From JAAZMF01 sp036786445 (GTDB lineage: Bacteria > Bacillota > Limnochordia > DTU087): a stretch of DNA of 5,417 nucleotides. A program made the position numbers and the translations under genes. Each line of letters starts with the position of its first letter. Positions within the stretch are counted from its first letter, which is position 1. The notes beneath the pieces were generated by a model. That model worked only from the letters and a program-made list of their open reading frames with translations, did no database searches and had not been told where the DNA came from. This document shows, piece by piece, positions 1 through 5,417 of the stretch. The stretch is taken from the NCBI GenBank assembly GCA_036786445.1, contig DAIQRD010000139.1, forward strand, positions 1 to 5,417. Direction: 5' to 3'.

Positions 1-655
1 CAAAAGCTTCAATAGTTTGCACCTCGGGGTCCACTAGCCAGTAATGGGGAATACCAGCTTTGAAGTATATCCGTAGCTTACTCAAGCGATCTTTCCTTTG
101 CGTCGAGGGCGACATGATCTCAACCACTAGCTCCGGGATCCCATTAATCCTCTGTTCTTCCACTATGTTACTATCACCAGGCACATAAACCAAATCAGGT
201 TGAAGCACATTGGTTTCAGACAGTGTTAGGTCAATGGGGGAACTGAATACCTCGGCTTTCGGATCCCGTTCCCAGAAGTAGTGCAACAGGAGGTACTGGA
301 GTTTATACGATACCCGCTGGTGAAGCGTGGTAGGAGTAGGTGCTTTGACTAGCTCTCCATCCAGAATCTCATAATGATAGTTCCCTGCATCGGACAGTTG
401 GAGATAATCGCTATAGGTATAGATCCTGCCGGTACTGTAGCAATGGGCCGCATCTTCACGGACCATGGCTCCAGATTCCGGTTCCTCTTGACTCAAGCTA
501 GCCATCACATCATCCATTACATACCGATACTGCCTGTTGCCCAGCTCAATATAGGGAATCTTGTTTTCCCGGGTATAGCGCCAGATGGTCTCCACTGATA
601 GCTCTAGCTTTTCAGCTAACTCACGGGCAGTGATCAACTTTGGCTCTCCTGACAC
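1..655 (-). CDS. Excisionase-like helix-turn-helix fused to a Uma2-family (DUF820) nuclease-like domain; C-terminus cut off by window edge
   Basis: The frame is open from a GTG at 655 to the left edge (218 codons, no stop). GTG is chosen because GGGAGGA lies 6 nt upstream. Residues 7-54 read as an excisionase/MerR-like DNA-binding domain: LITARELAEKLELSVETIWR, then a wing-like stretch with GNRQYRY and a final helix MDDVMASL. A linker of about 22 residues follows. From about residue 78 the protein matches Uma2: YEILDGEL (95-102), H112 in the loop after it, QPDLVYV (152-158), PELVVEIMSPST (174-185), RKDRLSKLRIY (187-197) and GIPHYWLVDP (201-210). By family analogy D154, E179 and K193 would be the PD-(D/E)XK-like acidic and lysine positions. 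Probably 30-45 residues are missing. Uma2 proteins are usually annotated as putative endonucleases, with their true role poorly known. The HTH suggests targeted DNA binding, which is inference. The gene has its own promoter, so it is probably separate from the transporter genes upstream. Confidence 0.88.
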   Translation of the reverse strand, partial: MSGEPKLITARELAEKLELSVETIWRYTRENKIPYIELGNRQYRYVMDDVMASLSQEEPESGAMVREDAAHCYSTGRIYTYSDYLQLSDAGNYHYEILDGELVKAPTPTTLHQRVSYKLQYLLLHYFWERDPKAEVFSSPIDLTLSETNVLQPDLVYVPGDSNIVEEQRINGIPELVVEIMSPSTQRKDRLSKLRIYFKAGIPHYWLVDPEVQTIEAF

Positions 656-661
656 GTTGAG

Positions 662-668
662 TCCTCCC
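662..668 (-). promoter_or_regulatory. Ribosome binding site that fixes the GTG start of the HTH-Uma2 gene
   Basis: GGGAGGA on the minus strand is followed by 6 nt and then GTG at 655. No ATG in this frame offers a comparable site, and the HTH begins within the first ten residues after this GTG, so a later start would cut the domain. Confidence 0.8.
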
Positions 669-677
669 TTCAAGGCT

Positions 678-706
678 ATCCTACAACAATAGCCAACATA
701 TGTCAA
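678..706 (-). promoter_or_regulatory. Sigma-A-type promoter for the HTH-Uma2 gene
   Basis: A perfect -35 TTGACA (706-701) is followed by a 17-bp spacer and TAGGAT (683-678; 4 of 6 to TATAAT). Transcription would begin near 671, leaving a leader of about 15 nt that holds the ribosome binding site. The promoter sits in the 81-bp gap after the permease stop, so the Uma2 gene can be expressed independently of the transporter. I see no convincing hairpin-plus-U-run terminator in that gap, so read-through from the permease is also possible. Confidence 0.7.
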
Positions 707-736
707 CTCAACGCAATTGGACACGGGCCTTCTTGA

Positions 737-2659
737 CTACTCATCCGGGGCTAGCTCTTCTAGATAGGCAGATCGCGCCAGCAGAAAATACACTGTCTGC
801 AAGGCAAAGAAGATCCCAGCGGTCATCACCCCATACCTCCAAACCTCCACCGGCATCATGGAGGTAACAGTGGAATACGATCGCAACGCAAACATCTGAT
901 GCACAAATGCCACGGCCCAGGGGGTGAAGAACATGATAGCCATCTCCCTAGTCACGATTCCCCGCACCTCTTTCCAGGAAAAACCAATTCGGCGGAGGGC
1001 GATGTACCTAGCCTGATCTTCTTGAATTTCCAGGAAGAATCGAAAATAAAGTATGGACCCTGCTGCCAAGAAGAAGAGGGTCGCCACGAACATGGAGATA
1101 AACATGATCATTCGCACTTGCACCGTGACTCGGGAGTACTCCTGCATCCGGGAGTGATACGCCACGGGATAGTCTGCAAGGATCGCCTCCCTAGCAGCCA
1201 GCTCTGCCTTGGCGGTCTTGATCCAGTTGGGTATCTCATAGCTAAACCACATTCTCCGGTGTTCTTCAGACAGATCCCGGGCCAGCTCATCGAAATGGCC
1301 CTTTTCTGCTATCAAGGCGAAGGCTATATCTCCCATACCAGCGCCCAGTGGCACAGCTATTCTCTCGTCGGATACGAATGCCAAGTCTCTGTTGCCTGCT
1401 CGGACACTGATAGTCTGCCCTATTTCATCCGGGCGCGCCTTGCTCCTCGAGGTGGGAACAACGCGTACTACATGCCCATATCCAGGATGGGCCTCAGATA
1501 CCCCTGCTTCCCGGGCCCACTCGTTGTAGCTATCGGCAGATACGATGAGCACAGTCGCCCCCTGGGATAACTCTGGCATGCTGACCTGTATCGCTGGCAT
1601 CATGGCTGCGTCAGTTATCGCTGCTCCACCTTCTACCAGACACTCTTGGAAATCGTTGGCAATACGAACTGAATCCTCTGTGCCCGGCAAAACTAGGGAG
1701 ATGGCTCTGTCGTAGTATTTCGCATTCTCCCCCGGGGCTGCGCCCAGAGTATAGATCACTCCGGAAGCGGTGAGCACAACTGCTCCTAGAATAGCCACCT
1801 GGGCTAGAATGCGGGCATTGTCCTTCATCTTAAACACCAGGTCGGAGATGGTCAGAAGGTTGATACCCTTATAGTAAAGTCCTTCCATCCTCTCAAGGCG
1901 ATGAAGGACTGCAACACTTCCCTGGGTAAAAAGGATGTGCGTACCGACACACACAACAGCTGTTACGGGTAGGAAGGCAAGGAGGACCTCTCCCATAGTC
2001 ACAATGGATGCCACAAAATAGCCTATTACTAAACAGACGATTCCCAGGACAATCTTGGGGCGAGAATATGTTGGCGGTGTTTTCGGCTTGGATGGGGCCT
2101 TGACTAACTGGACGATTTGACTTACGTTAACTGAGACGCTGTTGATAGCACTAATCGCTGTGCTTATAACTAGATAGACAAAGGCCGTAGTAAGTACCGG
2201 CTCGCTTTGCATCACGAAGGGAATGGGCTGGGGGAGCATCAGGATTCTATCGATGATCATTACAAACAGTCTCCCCAAGAGTCCGCCTATGGCCAGCCCA
2301 GTTGCTATGGCGACGATGCCCACTAGCATGCTCTCGCCAAAGAGGAGCAAGCTCAACTGCCTCTGTCTTGCCCCCAGCAGAGCAAGGATACCCAGCTCCC
2401 GTTTGCGGGACTTCACAAAGGCGGAGTTGGAGTAGAGGGTAAAGAAGATTGAGAAGACGATAATCAAATACTGGCAGACCCTAAACGCAATGGCAACACC
2501 TTGTGCGCCGTAATAGCGACCCTCGGCCACTGCTGGTAAGGCCCGGAACGCGGCGAAAAGATAGAACACCACCACGGCAAAGACACTGCTAGCGAGGAAG
2601 CCGAAGTAGGTGCGCCGATTCTCCCGGACATTGTTACATGCGAAACAGAGCAGCGTCAC
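737..2659 (-). CDS. BceB-type ABC transporter permease (FtsX family) with large extracytoplasmic domain
   Basis: This is the membrane subunit of a peptide-antibiotic resistance and sensing transporter, 640 residues, the usual BceB size. It has the BceB layout of ten helices: TM1 about 17-38, TM2 61-82, TM3 102-132, TM4 153-175, TM5 202-220, TM6 224-250, TM7 284-305, TM8 515-540, TM9 572-592 and TM10 607-629. An extracytoplasmic region of about 205 residues lies between TM7 and TM8. In characterised relatives this region decides which peptide or lipid-II-cycle target is recognised and takes part in signalling to the kinase. Two cytoplasmic FtsX-type coupling segments are visible: KSRKRELGILALLGA (83-97) and ARYIALRRIGFSWKEV (550-565). 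The GTG at 2659 is preferred because GGGAGGT lies 7 nt upstream and the product then begins MTLLCFACNNVRENRRTYF, like BceB N-termini. A GTG at 2668 would put the start inside that ribosome site. The gene overlaps the ATPase gene by 26 bp. The substrate cannot be read from sequence. Confidence 0.93.
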   Translation of the reverse strand: MTLLCFACNNVRENRRTYFGFLASSVFAVVVFYLFAAFRALPAVAEGRYYGAQGVAIAFRVCQYLIIVFSIFFTLYSNSAFVKSRKRELGILALLGARQRQLSLLLFGESMLVGIVAIATGLAIGGLLGRLFVMIIDRILMLPQPIPFVMQSEPVLTTAFVYLVISTAISAINSVSVNVSQIVQLVKAPSKPKTPPTYSRPKIVLGIVCLVIGYFVASIVTMGEVLLAFLPVTAVVCVGTHILFTQGSVAVLHRLERMEGLYYKGINLLTISDLVFKMKDNARILAQVAILGAVVLTASGVIYTLGAAPGENAKYYDRAISLVLPGTEDSVRIANDFQECLVEGGAAITDAAMMPAIQVSMPELSQGATVLIVSADSYNEWAREAGVSEAHPGYGHVVRVVPTSRSKARPDEIGQTISVRAGNRDLAFVSDERIAVPLGAGMGDIAFALIAEKGHFDELARDLSEEHRRMWFSYEIPNWIKTAKAELAAREAILADYPVAYHSRMQEYSRVTVQVRMIMFISMFVATLFFLAAGSILYFRFFLEIQEDQARYIALRRIGFSWKEVRGIVTREMAIMFFTPWAVAFVHQMFALRSYSTVTSMMPVEVWRYGVMTAGIFFALQTVYFLLARSAYLEELAPDE

Positions 2660-3416
2660 CGTACTCACCTCCCAGCACGCTCAAGGAGTCCAATACCTTT
2701 TGGAAGAAAGCCTGCCTATTGTCGGCACCGCGTCTTAGTTCCGAAAAAACTTTCCCGTCCTTGATGAACACAATTCTCCTGCAGAAACTGGCCACGAAAG
2801 GATCATGGGTGACCACTAGAATAGTGGCAGCATCGGCACTATTGAGGTCTGCAAAGGCCTGCATGACCTCCCGTGACGCCTTGGAATCCAGGTTGCCAGT
2901 AGGCTCATCGGCCAGTAAGATGGCAGGCCGATGGACAATACCCCTAGCAATAGCAACCCGCTGCTGCTCCCCACCGGATATTTCATAAGTCCGCTTATCC
3001 AGTATGTGGACAATTCCCAACCGAGCCGCCACTTCTTCGACACGGCGATGAATCTCCTTGGCTTTCACATTATCCAGGGCTAATGGCAAAGCAATGTTGT
3101 CCCGAACGGATAGGGTATTCAGTAGGTTGAAATCCTGGAACACAAATCCGAGCTTTCGCCGACGGAAAAGTGCCAGCTGATCCCCGTGCAGCTTGGCTGG
3201 GGATACCCCACTTATTTCAACAATCCCAGAGGTGGGTGTATCGATGGTGGCAAGTATATTCAGCAAAGTCGTTTTGCCGCTTCCGGAAGGGCCCATTACC
3301 CCGACAAACTCCCTTCCTTCCACTTTCAGGCTAAGCCCGCAGAGTGCCTGGGTAGCGGTGGCTCCCTCCGGCGAGCTATAGATCTTTGTTAGGCTTTGCG
3401 CAGTCAAAACCGGCAT
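2634..3416 (-). CDS. BceA-type ABC transporter ATPase
   Basis: This is the cytoplasmic ATP-hydrolysing subunit for the adjacent permease, 260 residues. All nucleotide-binding motifs are intact: Walker A GPSGSGKT (42-49), Q-loop Q94 in FVFQDFNLL, signature SGGEQQR (147-153), Walker B ILLADE with catalytic E171, D-loop NLDS (175-178) and switch H204 in VVTHD. The C-terminal tail (RRGADNRQAFFQKVLDSLSV, 228-247) resembles the RQ-FFQKILD segment typical of BceA rather than of LolD or MacB ATPases, which helps place it. The start is the ATG at 3416, with GGAGGAT 6 nt upstream. An in-frame GTG at 3437 would add 7 residues (MELEDAN) that are simply the translated ribosome site. The stop at 2634 lies inside the permease gene, so translation of the two is probably coupled. 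It is preceded by a 157-bp gap with operator-like repeats. Confidence 0.95.
   Translation of the reverse strand: MPVLTAQSLTKIYSSPEGATATQALCGLSLKVEGREFVGVMGPSGSGKTTLLNILATIDTPTSGIVEISGVSPAKLHGDQLALFRRRKLGFVFQDFNLLNTLSVRDNIALPLALDNVKAKEIHRRVEEVAARLGIVHILDKRTYEISGGEQQRVAIARGIVHRPAILLADEPTGNLDSKASREVMQAFADLNSADAATILVVTHDPFVASFCRRIVFIKDGKVFSELRRGADNRQAFFQKVLDSLSVLGGEYGDAALFRM
2667..2673 (-). promoter_or_regulatory. Ribosome binding site of the permease gene, inside the end of the ATPase gene
   Basis: GGGAGGT on the minus strand lies within the last codons of the ATPase gene, 7 nt before GTG 2659. Its own last bases form the upstream GTG at 2668, which therefore cannot be a well-served start. Confidence 0.75.
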
Positions 3417-3422
3417 GTTGGC

Positions 3423-3430
3423 ATCCTCCA
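3423..3430 (-). promoter_or_regulatory. Ribosome binding site that decides the ATPase start
   Basis: TGGAGGAT on the minus strand is 6 nt upstream of ATG 3416, ideal spacing. It lies downstream of the GTG at 3437, which has no purine-rich site of its own. Confidence 0.8.
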
Positions 3431-3437
3431 ATTCCAC

Positions 3438-3460
3438 TATATAGGCGTAAGGCCTAGATA
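3438..3460 (-). repeat. 23-bp imperfect inverted repeat just before the ATPase ribosome binding site
   Basis: The arms TATCTAGGC and GCCTATATA pair at 8 of 9 positions around a 5-nt loop (CTTAC), with a perfect core of TAGGC/GCCTA. It ends 7 nt before the Shine-Dalgarno sequence. In the mRNA it could form a small hairpin in the leader, or as DNA it could be a protein site. There is no following U-run, so it is not a terminator. Confidence 0.5.
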
Positions 3461-3465
3461 CGAGC

Positions 3466-3475
3466 GGTGATCACC
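3466..3475. repeat. Perfect 10-bp palindrome GGTGATCACC
   Basis: GGTGATCACC reads the same on both strands and lies in the probable leader of the ATPase-permease transcript, about 50 bp before the start codon. It may be a small protein-binding site or chance. Nothing else in the sequence shows a function. Confidence 0.4.
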
Positions 3476-3487
3476 CCGTCATCTAAG

Positions 3488-3493
3488 AGTATA
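3488..3493 (-). promoter_or_regulatory. Candidate -10 box of the transporter promoter, no matching -35
   Basis: TATACT on the minus strand matches 5 of 6 positions of TATAAT. At 17-bp spacing the -35 position reads GGCTGC, which is not recognisable. This is what an activator-dependent promoter looks like. A start near 3481 would give a leader of about 65 nt to ATG 3416. The operator-like repeats at 3524-3562 would then be centred roughly 45-75 bp upstream of the start, a normal place for OmpR-family activators. Confidence 0.5.
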
Positions 3494-3506
3494 TAGCCTC
3501 GAGATG

Positions 3507-3520
3507 CCATGCAGCCATGG
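3507..3520. repeat. Short inverted repeat CCATG-N4-CATGG over the -35 position
   Basis: Perfect 5-bp arms surround a 4-nt centre (GCTG on the minus strand), between the direct repeats and the candidate -10 box. It covers the place where a -35 element would be. It might be a protein site, but with arms this short it could be chance. Confidence 0.35.
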
Positions 3521-3523
3521 ATT

Positions 3524-3553
3524 AACCTTGCAAAGGGAATGGAAAACCTTACA
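3524..3553 (-). repeat. Direct repeat TGTAAGGTT / TGCAAGGTT, 21 bp apart
   Basis: Copies at 3553-3545 and 3532-3524 match at 8 of 9 positions and start exactly 21 bp apart, two helical turns, so both face the same side of the DNA. OmpR/PhoB-family regulators commonly bind same-face repeats. The first copy overlaps the inverted repeat at 3549-3562. The pair lies upstream of the candidate -10 box. Confidence 0.55.
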
Positions 3554-3562
3554 TTATTGAAA
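3549..3562 (-). promoter_or_regulatory. Candidate BceR-type operator (inverted repeat, N4 spacer)
   Basis: TTTCA-ATAA-TGTAA on the minus strand differs at one fixed position from the TNACA-N4-TGTAA pattern that I recall as the proposed consensus for BceR-like regulators. It lies 11 bp after the kinase stop and about 130 bp before the ATPase start, where these regulators act on their transporter genes. A partial second site (TGCAA at 3532) 21 bp downstream would fit two-site binding by the regulator. Assigning it to the regulator encoded here is inference. Confidence 0.55.
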
Positions 3563-3573
3563 GGAAACGATCC

Positions 3574-4692
3574 TCAGTTAAGTACTACTCCAGATGTGAT
3601 GGCTCCCGTGGAGAATACTATCGTCATAGCTGTTCCCTGCCCTGGCTCTGACCGCACAGTGAGACGATGACCTAGTTCCCTGCAAACCCTGTTAGCCAGG
3701 AAAAGCCCCATGCCGGTGGACTCAGGGGCTAGGCGACCGTTTTCACCTGTAAAAAATGGGTCAAAGATGCGGGGAAGATCTTGCTCAGGTATGCCCACCC
3801 CGTAGTCTTCCACAGTCAACTTTATGGTGTACTCATTAGCAGAAAAACCGCCGCTTGCTTGGCCTCTAGTTTCATCTTCAATGCGGATGAGGAGCTGCTT
3901 GTCCCCGTCAAGACTGGCAACTCTCGTATACTTGATGGCATTGGATAGCAGTTGATCAATGACGAAGGCCATCCACTTCCCGTCAGTCTCTACCCACGGG
4001 CTTCGGGCCACGACCTCCACCCGGGGGTAAATGGAGTAGCGAATAAACTCCTTTTTGTGCTTGTTAATAACCTCCCGAGCGAGCTTTTCCAGATTAACCT
4101 GCTCAGGAAAGAGATCAACTGAGAATCGTTCTTGGCGGGCCATACCCAGCATCATATCGAGGCCGTGAACGATCCGTTCGTTCTCCTCTTGGATGCTGTC
4201 GAATAGACGACGCATATCTTCTACAGACTCTGCATCCCTGGACTGCTGCACCACTAGGTCAATCACTGAAACCGGGGTCTTCAGGGCATGGGCCCATCTG
4301 TTGGTGAAATCGATGTGGAATTGCGAAACCTCGTCCCGGCTTAGTACCTCGGAGGCATGATGACTGTAAGCTGAATTGGCGAACTCGCCGACGAGGCGCT
4401 GCTCCGCAGTCTTCCCATGGGGAAGCAGTGGCACAAGCTCGAGTGGATGGGACGCGTGAGCAATCTCCTGCATCCGGTTGTAGAAAGGCCTCTGCCTTGA
4501 GTAATCCAGTGCTAGCGCGGAGGCAAGCAAGACGGTATGAAGGATCGCTATGTACAAGGACGATCCCCAGGTAAGGCCATCGCCCCCGGTCTGGAGAAGA
4601 TCAAGCTGGATAACGGTGATACATACTGCACCAGCAAGCAAGTGGGCAGCGATAAAGCGTACCCTGGTTGCCACATAGTCCAGGATCTTCAT
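3574..4692 (-). CDS. BceS-like intramembrane-sensing histidine kinase
   Basis: A membrane sensor kinase of 372 residues that autophosphorylates and passes phosphate to the regulator encoded just upstream. Two membrane helices (about 12-33 and 44-63) are joined by only about 10 outside residues, and there is no HAMP, PAS or periplasmic domain. That is the intramembrane-sensing architecture, in which the partner BceAB transporter does the sensing. The phospho-accepting histidine is H135 in WAHALKTP, close to the WVHxxKTP motif of BceS. The ATPase domain (about 235-362) has an N-box with N251 (QLLSNAIKY), G1 DYGVG (296-300), F-box FDPFF (310-314) and G2 TGMGL (326-330); all are intact. The gene starts at ATG 4692 in an ATGA overlap with the regulator stop, and GGAGGG lies 7 nt upstream. 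It is somewhat longer than a typical BceS (about 330-350), partly from the insert at 260-288 between N-box and G1. Confidence 0.94.
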   Translation of the reverse strand: MKILDYVATRVRFIAAHLLAGAVCITVIQLDLLQTGGDGLTWGSSLYIAILHTVLLASALALDYSRQRPFYNRMQEIAHASHPLELVPLLPHGKTAEQRLVGEFANSAYSHHASEVLSRDEVSQFHIDFTNRWAHALKTPVSVIDLVVQQSRDAESVEDMRRLFDSIQEENERIVHGLDMMLGMARQERFSVDLFPEQVNLEKLAREVINKHKKEFIRYSIYPRVEVVARSPWVETDGKWMAFVIDQLLSNAIKYTRVASLDGDKQLLIRIEDETRGQASGGFSANEYTIKLTVEDYGVGIPEQDLPRIFDPFFTGENGRLAPESTGMGLFLANRVCRELGHRLTVRSEPGQGTAMTIVFSTGAITSGVVLN

Positions 4693-5399
4693 CGCTCATC
4701 CCTCCAAGGGCAAACCATGCGGTACCCCCGCCCCCGCACGGTCTCGATGGCCCCTTCGATGCCAATTTCCTCTAATTTGCGCCGTACACGTGTGACATTG
4801 ACCGTGAGGGTGTTGTCGTCGACGAAATCCACATCATCCCAAAGTGCATCCAAAAGCTCGTTACGGGATACCACTTGCCAAGGACGGCGCACCAGGATGT
4901 CGAGGAGCCGAAACTCCTTTGGTGTCAGATATACTGCTTTGCCACGCCATTCGATGCTGCACCTGCTGCGATCAAGATAGAACCCATCCAATTCGTACAC
5001 CTCGGCAGCAGTATCAGCTCCCCCTACTGAATACTCCCCATACGCGCGCCTAAGCACAGCCTTGACTTTGGCAATCACTACATCAAGGGAAAAAGGTTTC
5101 GTAATATAGTCATCGCCTCCGTGTTCTAGGGCGAGCACCTGATCCATATCGCTGGAGCGAGCGGAGATGAAGATCACCGGCACTCTGGACACAGTCCTAA
5201 TCTGTCGGCACCAGAAAAAACCGTCCATATAGGGAAGGTTGATATCGAGGAAGACTAGATCCGGGGAAACAGCCAGAAACTCAGACTTCACATCCTGGAA
5301 ATCGGAGGTGCAAACAGCTTCATAGCCGTACTTTTCAAGATAGTCAGAAAGTATCTGTGCGATCTTGGCGTCGTCCTCGACCACCATGATCTTATACAT
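4689..5399 (-). CDS. BceR-like OmpR/PhoB-family response regulator
   Basis: A transcription factor of 236 residues activated by phosphorylation from the neighbouring kinase. The receiver domain (2-116) has acidic residues D9/D10, phospho-accepting D52 (LVFLDINLPYMDG), switch S79 and Y98, and conserved K101 (TKPF). The winged-helix DNA-binding domain (about 135-231) shows LTPKEFRLLDILV (158-170), recognition-helix region NTLTVNVTRVRRKLEEIG (196-213) and wing IETVRGRGYRM (218-228). It heads the visible gene cluster and overlaps the kinase by 4 bp. The ATG at 5399 is chosen because it gives the canonical beta-1 strand YKIMVVEDD. The expected target is the transporter promoter in the gap before the ATPase gene. 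Its own promoter lies beyond the right edge. Confidence 0.95.
   Translation of the reverse strand: MYKIMVVEDDAKIAQILSDYLEKYGYEAVCTSDFQDVKSEFLAVSPDLVFLDINLPYMDGFFWCRQIRTVSRVPVIFISARSSDMDQVLALEHGGDDYITKPFSLDVVIAKVKAVLRRAYGEYSVGGADTAAEVYELDGFYLDRSRCSIEWRGKAVYLTPKEFRLLDILVRRPWQVVSRNELLDALWDDVDFVDDNTLTVNVTRVRRKLEEIGIEGAIETVRGRGYRMVCPWRDER
4700..4705 (-). promoter_or_regulatory. Ribosome binding site of the kinase inside the regulator gene
   Basis: GGAGGG on the minus strand lies 7 nt before ATG 4692. With the ATGA stop-start overlap it makes coupled translation of regulator and kinase likely. Confidence 0.7.
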
Positions 5400-5416
5400 C
5401 TCCTGTGATCTCCTCC
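5400..5416 (-). promoter_or_regulatory. Doubled Shine-Dalgarno-like tracts before the response regulator
   Basis: GGAGGA (5416-5411) lies 11 nt before ATG 5399, and a second AGGAG (5404-5400) abuts the ATG directly. The first is slightly far and the second too close, so the upstream tract is the likelier working site. The second could serve the in-frame ATG at 5387 only at a long 12-nt spacing. Confidence 0.5.
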
Positions 5417-5417
5417 C

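Noticed and set aside
374..598. Plus-strand open frame of 74 codons
   Set aside because: Antisense to the HTH-Uma2 gene, whose minus-strand translation matches known domains throughout this stretch.
656..736. Rho-independent terminator after the permease
   Set aside because: GTCAA and TTGAC can pair only across a loop of about 25 nt, and there is no GC-rich stem with a U-run.
899..1570. Plus-strand open frame of 223 codons
   Set aside because: It lies wholly antisense to the permease, has low-complexity His/Gly-rich composition, no recognisable domain and no convincing ribosome site; it is a shadow of the real gene.
2638..2988. Plus-strand open frame of 116 codons
   Set aside because: Antisense to the ATPase C-terminal half, including its signature and Walker B motifs; no family resemblance.
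3417..3437. GTG at 3437 as start of the ATPase
   Set aside because: The added seven residues are the translated ribosome site, and there is no ribosome site before this GTG; ATG 3416 has ideal spacing.
3417..3573. Terminator between kinase and ATPase genes
   Set aside because: The inverted repeats here have short arms and no U-run; they fit operator or leader elements better, so read-through from the kinase gene remains possible.
4537..4980. Plus-strand open frame of 147 codons
   Set aside because: It spans the kinase N-terminus and regulator C-terminus in antisense and is composed of Ser/Arg-rich shadow sequence.

Overview
The window carries one complete minus-strand gene set plus a partial gene at the left edge. 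It looks like a Bacillota (Firmicutes) chromosome of intermediate G+C. The support for this is strong GGAGG-type ribosome binding sites before every gene, tightly overlapping genes, and a peptide-antibiotic sensing and resistance module of the BceRS-BceAB (also PsdRS-AB / VraFG-like) type, which is almost confined to that phylum. The species cannot be named from the sequence.

Layout, read in the direction of transcription (right to left): an OmpR/PhoB-type response regulator (5399-4689); an intramembrane-sensing histidine kinase (4692-3574, ATGA overlap with the regulator); a 157-bp gap rich in repeats, where a regulated promoter is likely; a BceA-type ABC ATPase (start preferred at 3416, end 2634); and a ten-helix BceB-type FtsX permease (start preferred at 2659, end 737), overlapping the ATPase gene by 26 bp. 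After an 81-bp gap containing a good sigma-A-type promoter comes an independent gene (655 to beyond the left edge) encoding an excisionase/MerR-like helix-turn-helix fused to a Uma2 (DUF820) PD-(D/E)XK nuclease-like domain.

How the genes work together (known from the family, inferred here): the kinase has almost no extracellular part, so it probably reads the activity of the BceAB-like transporter. The transporter binds a peptide antibiotic or its lipid-II-cycle target through the large extracytoplasmic domain of the permease. The kinase then phosphorylates the regulator at Asp52, and the regulator activates the transporter genes. The gap before the ATPase gene has a likely operator: an imperfect inverted repeat close to the BceR-type consensus, plus a half-site 21 bp further on. 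A good -10 box without a recognisable -35 follows, as expected of an activator-dependent promoter.

The most unusual items are the HTH-Uma2 fusion with its own promoter and the stack of repeats in the kinase-ATPase gap. I see no RNA genes, insertion sequences, CRISPR arrays or origins, and no gene-free stretch longer than 300 bases.
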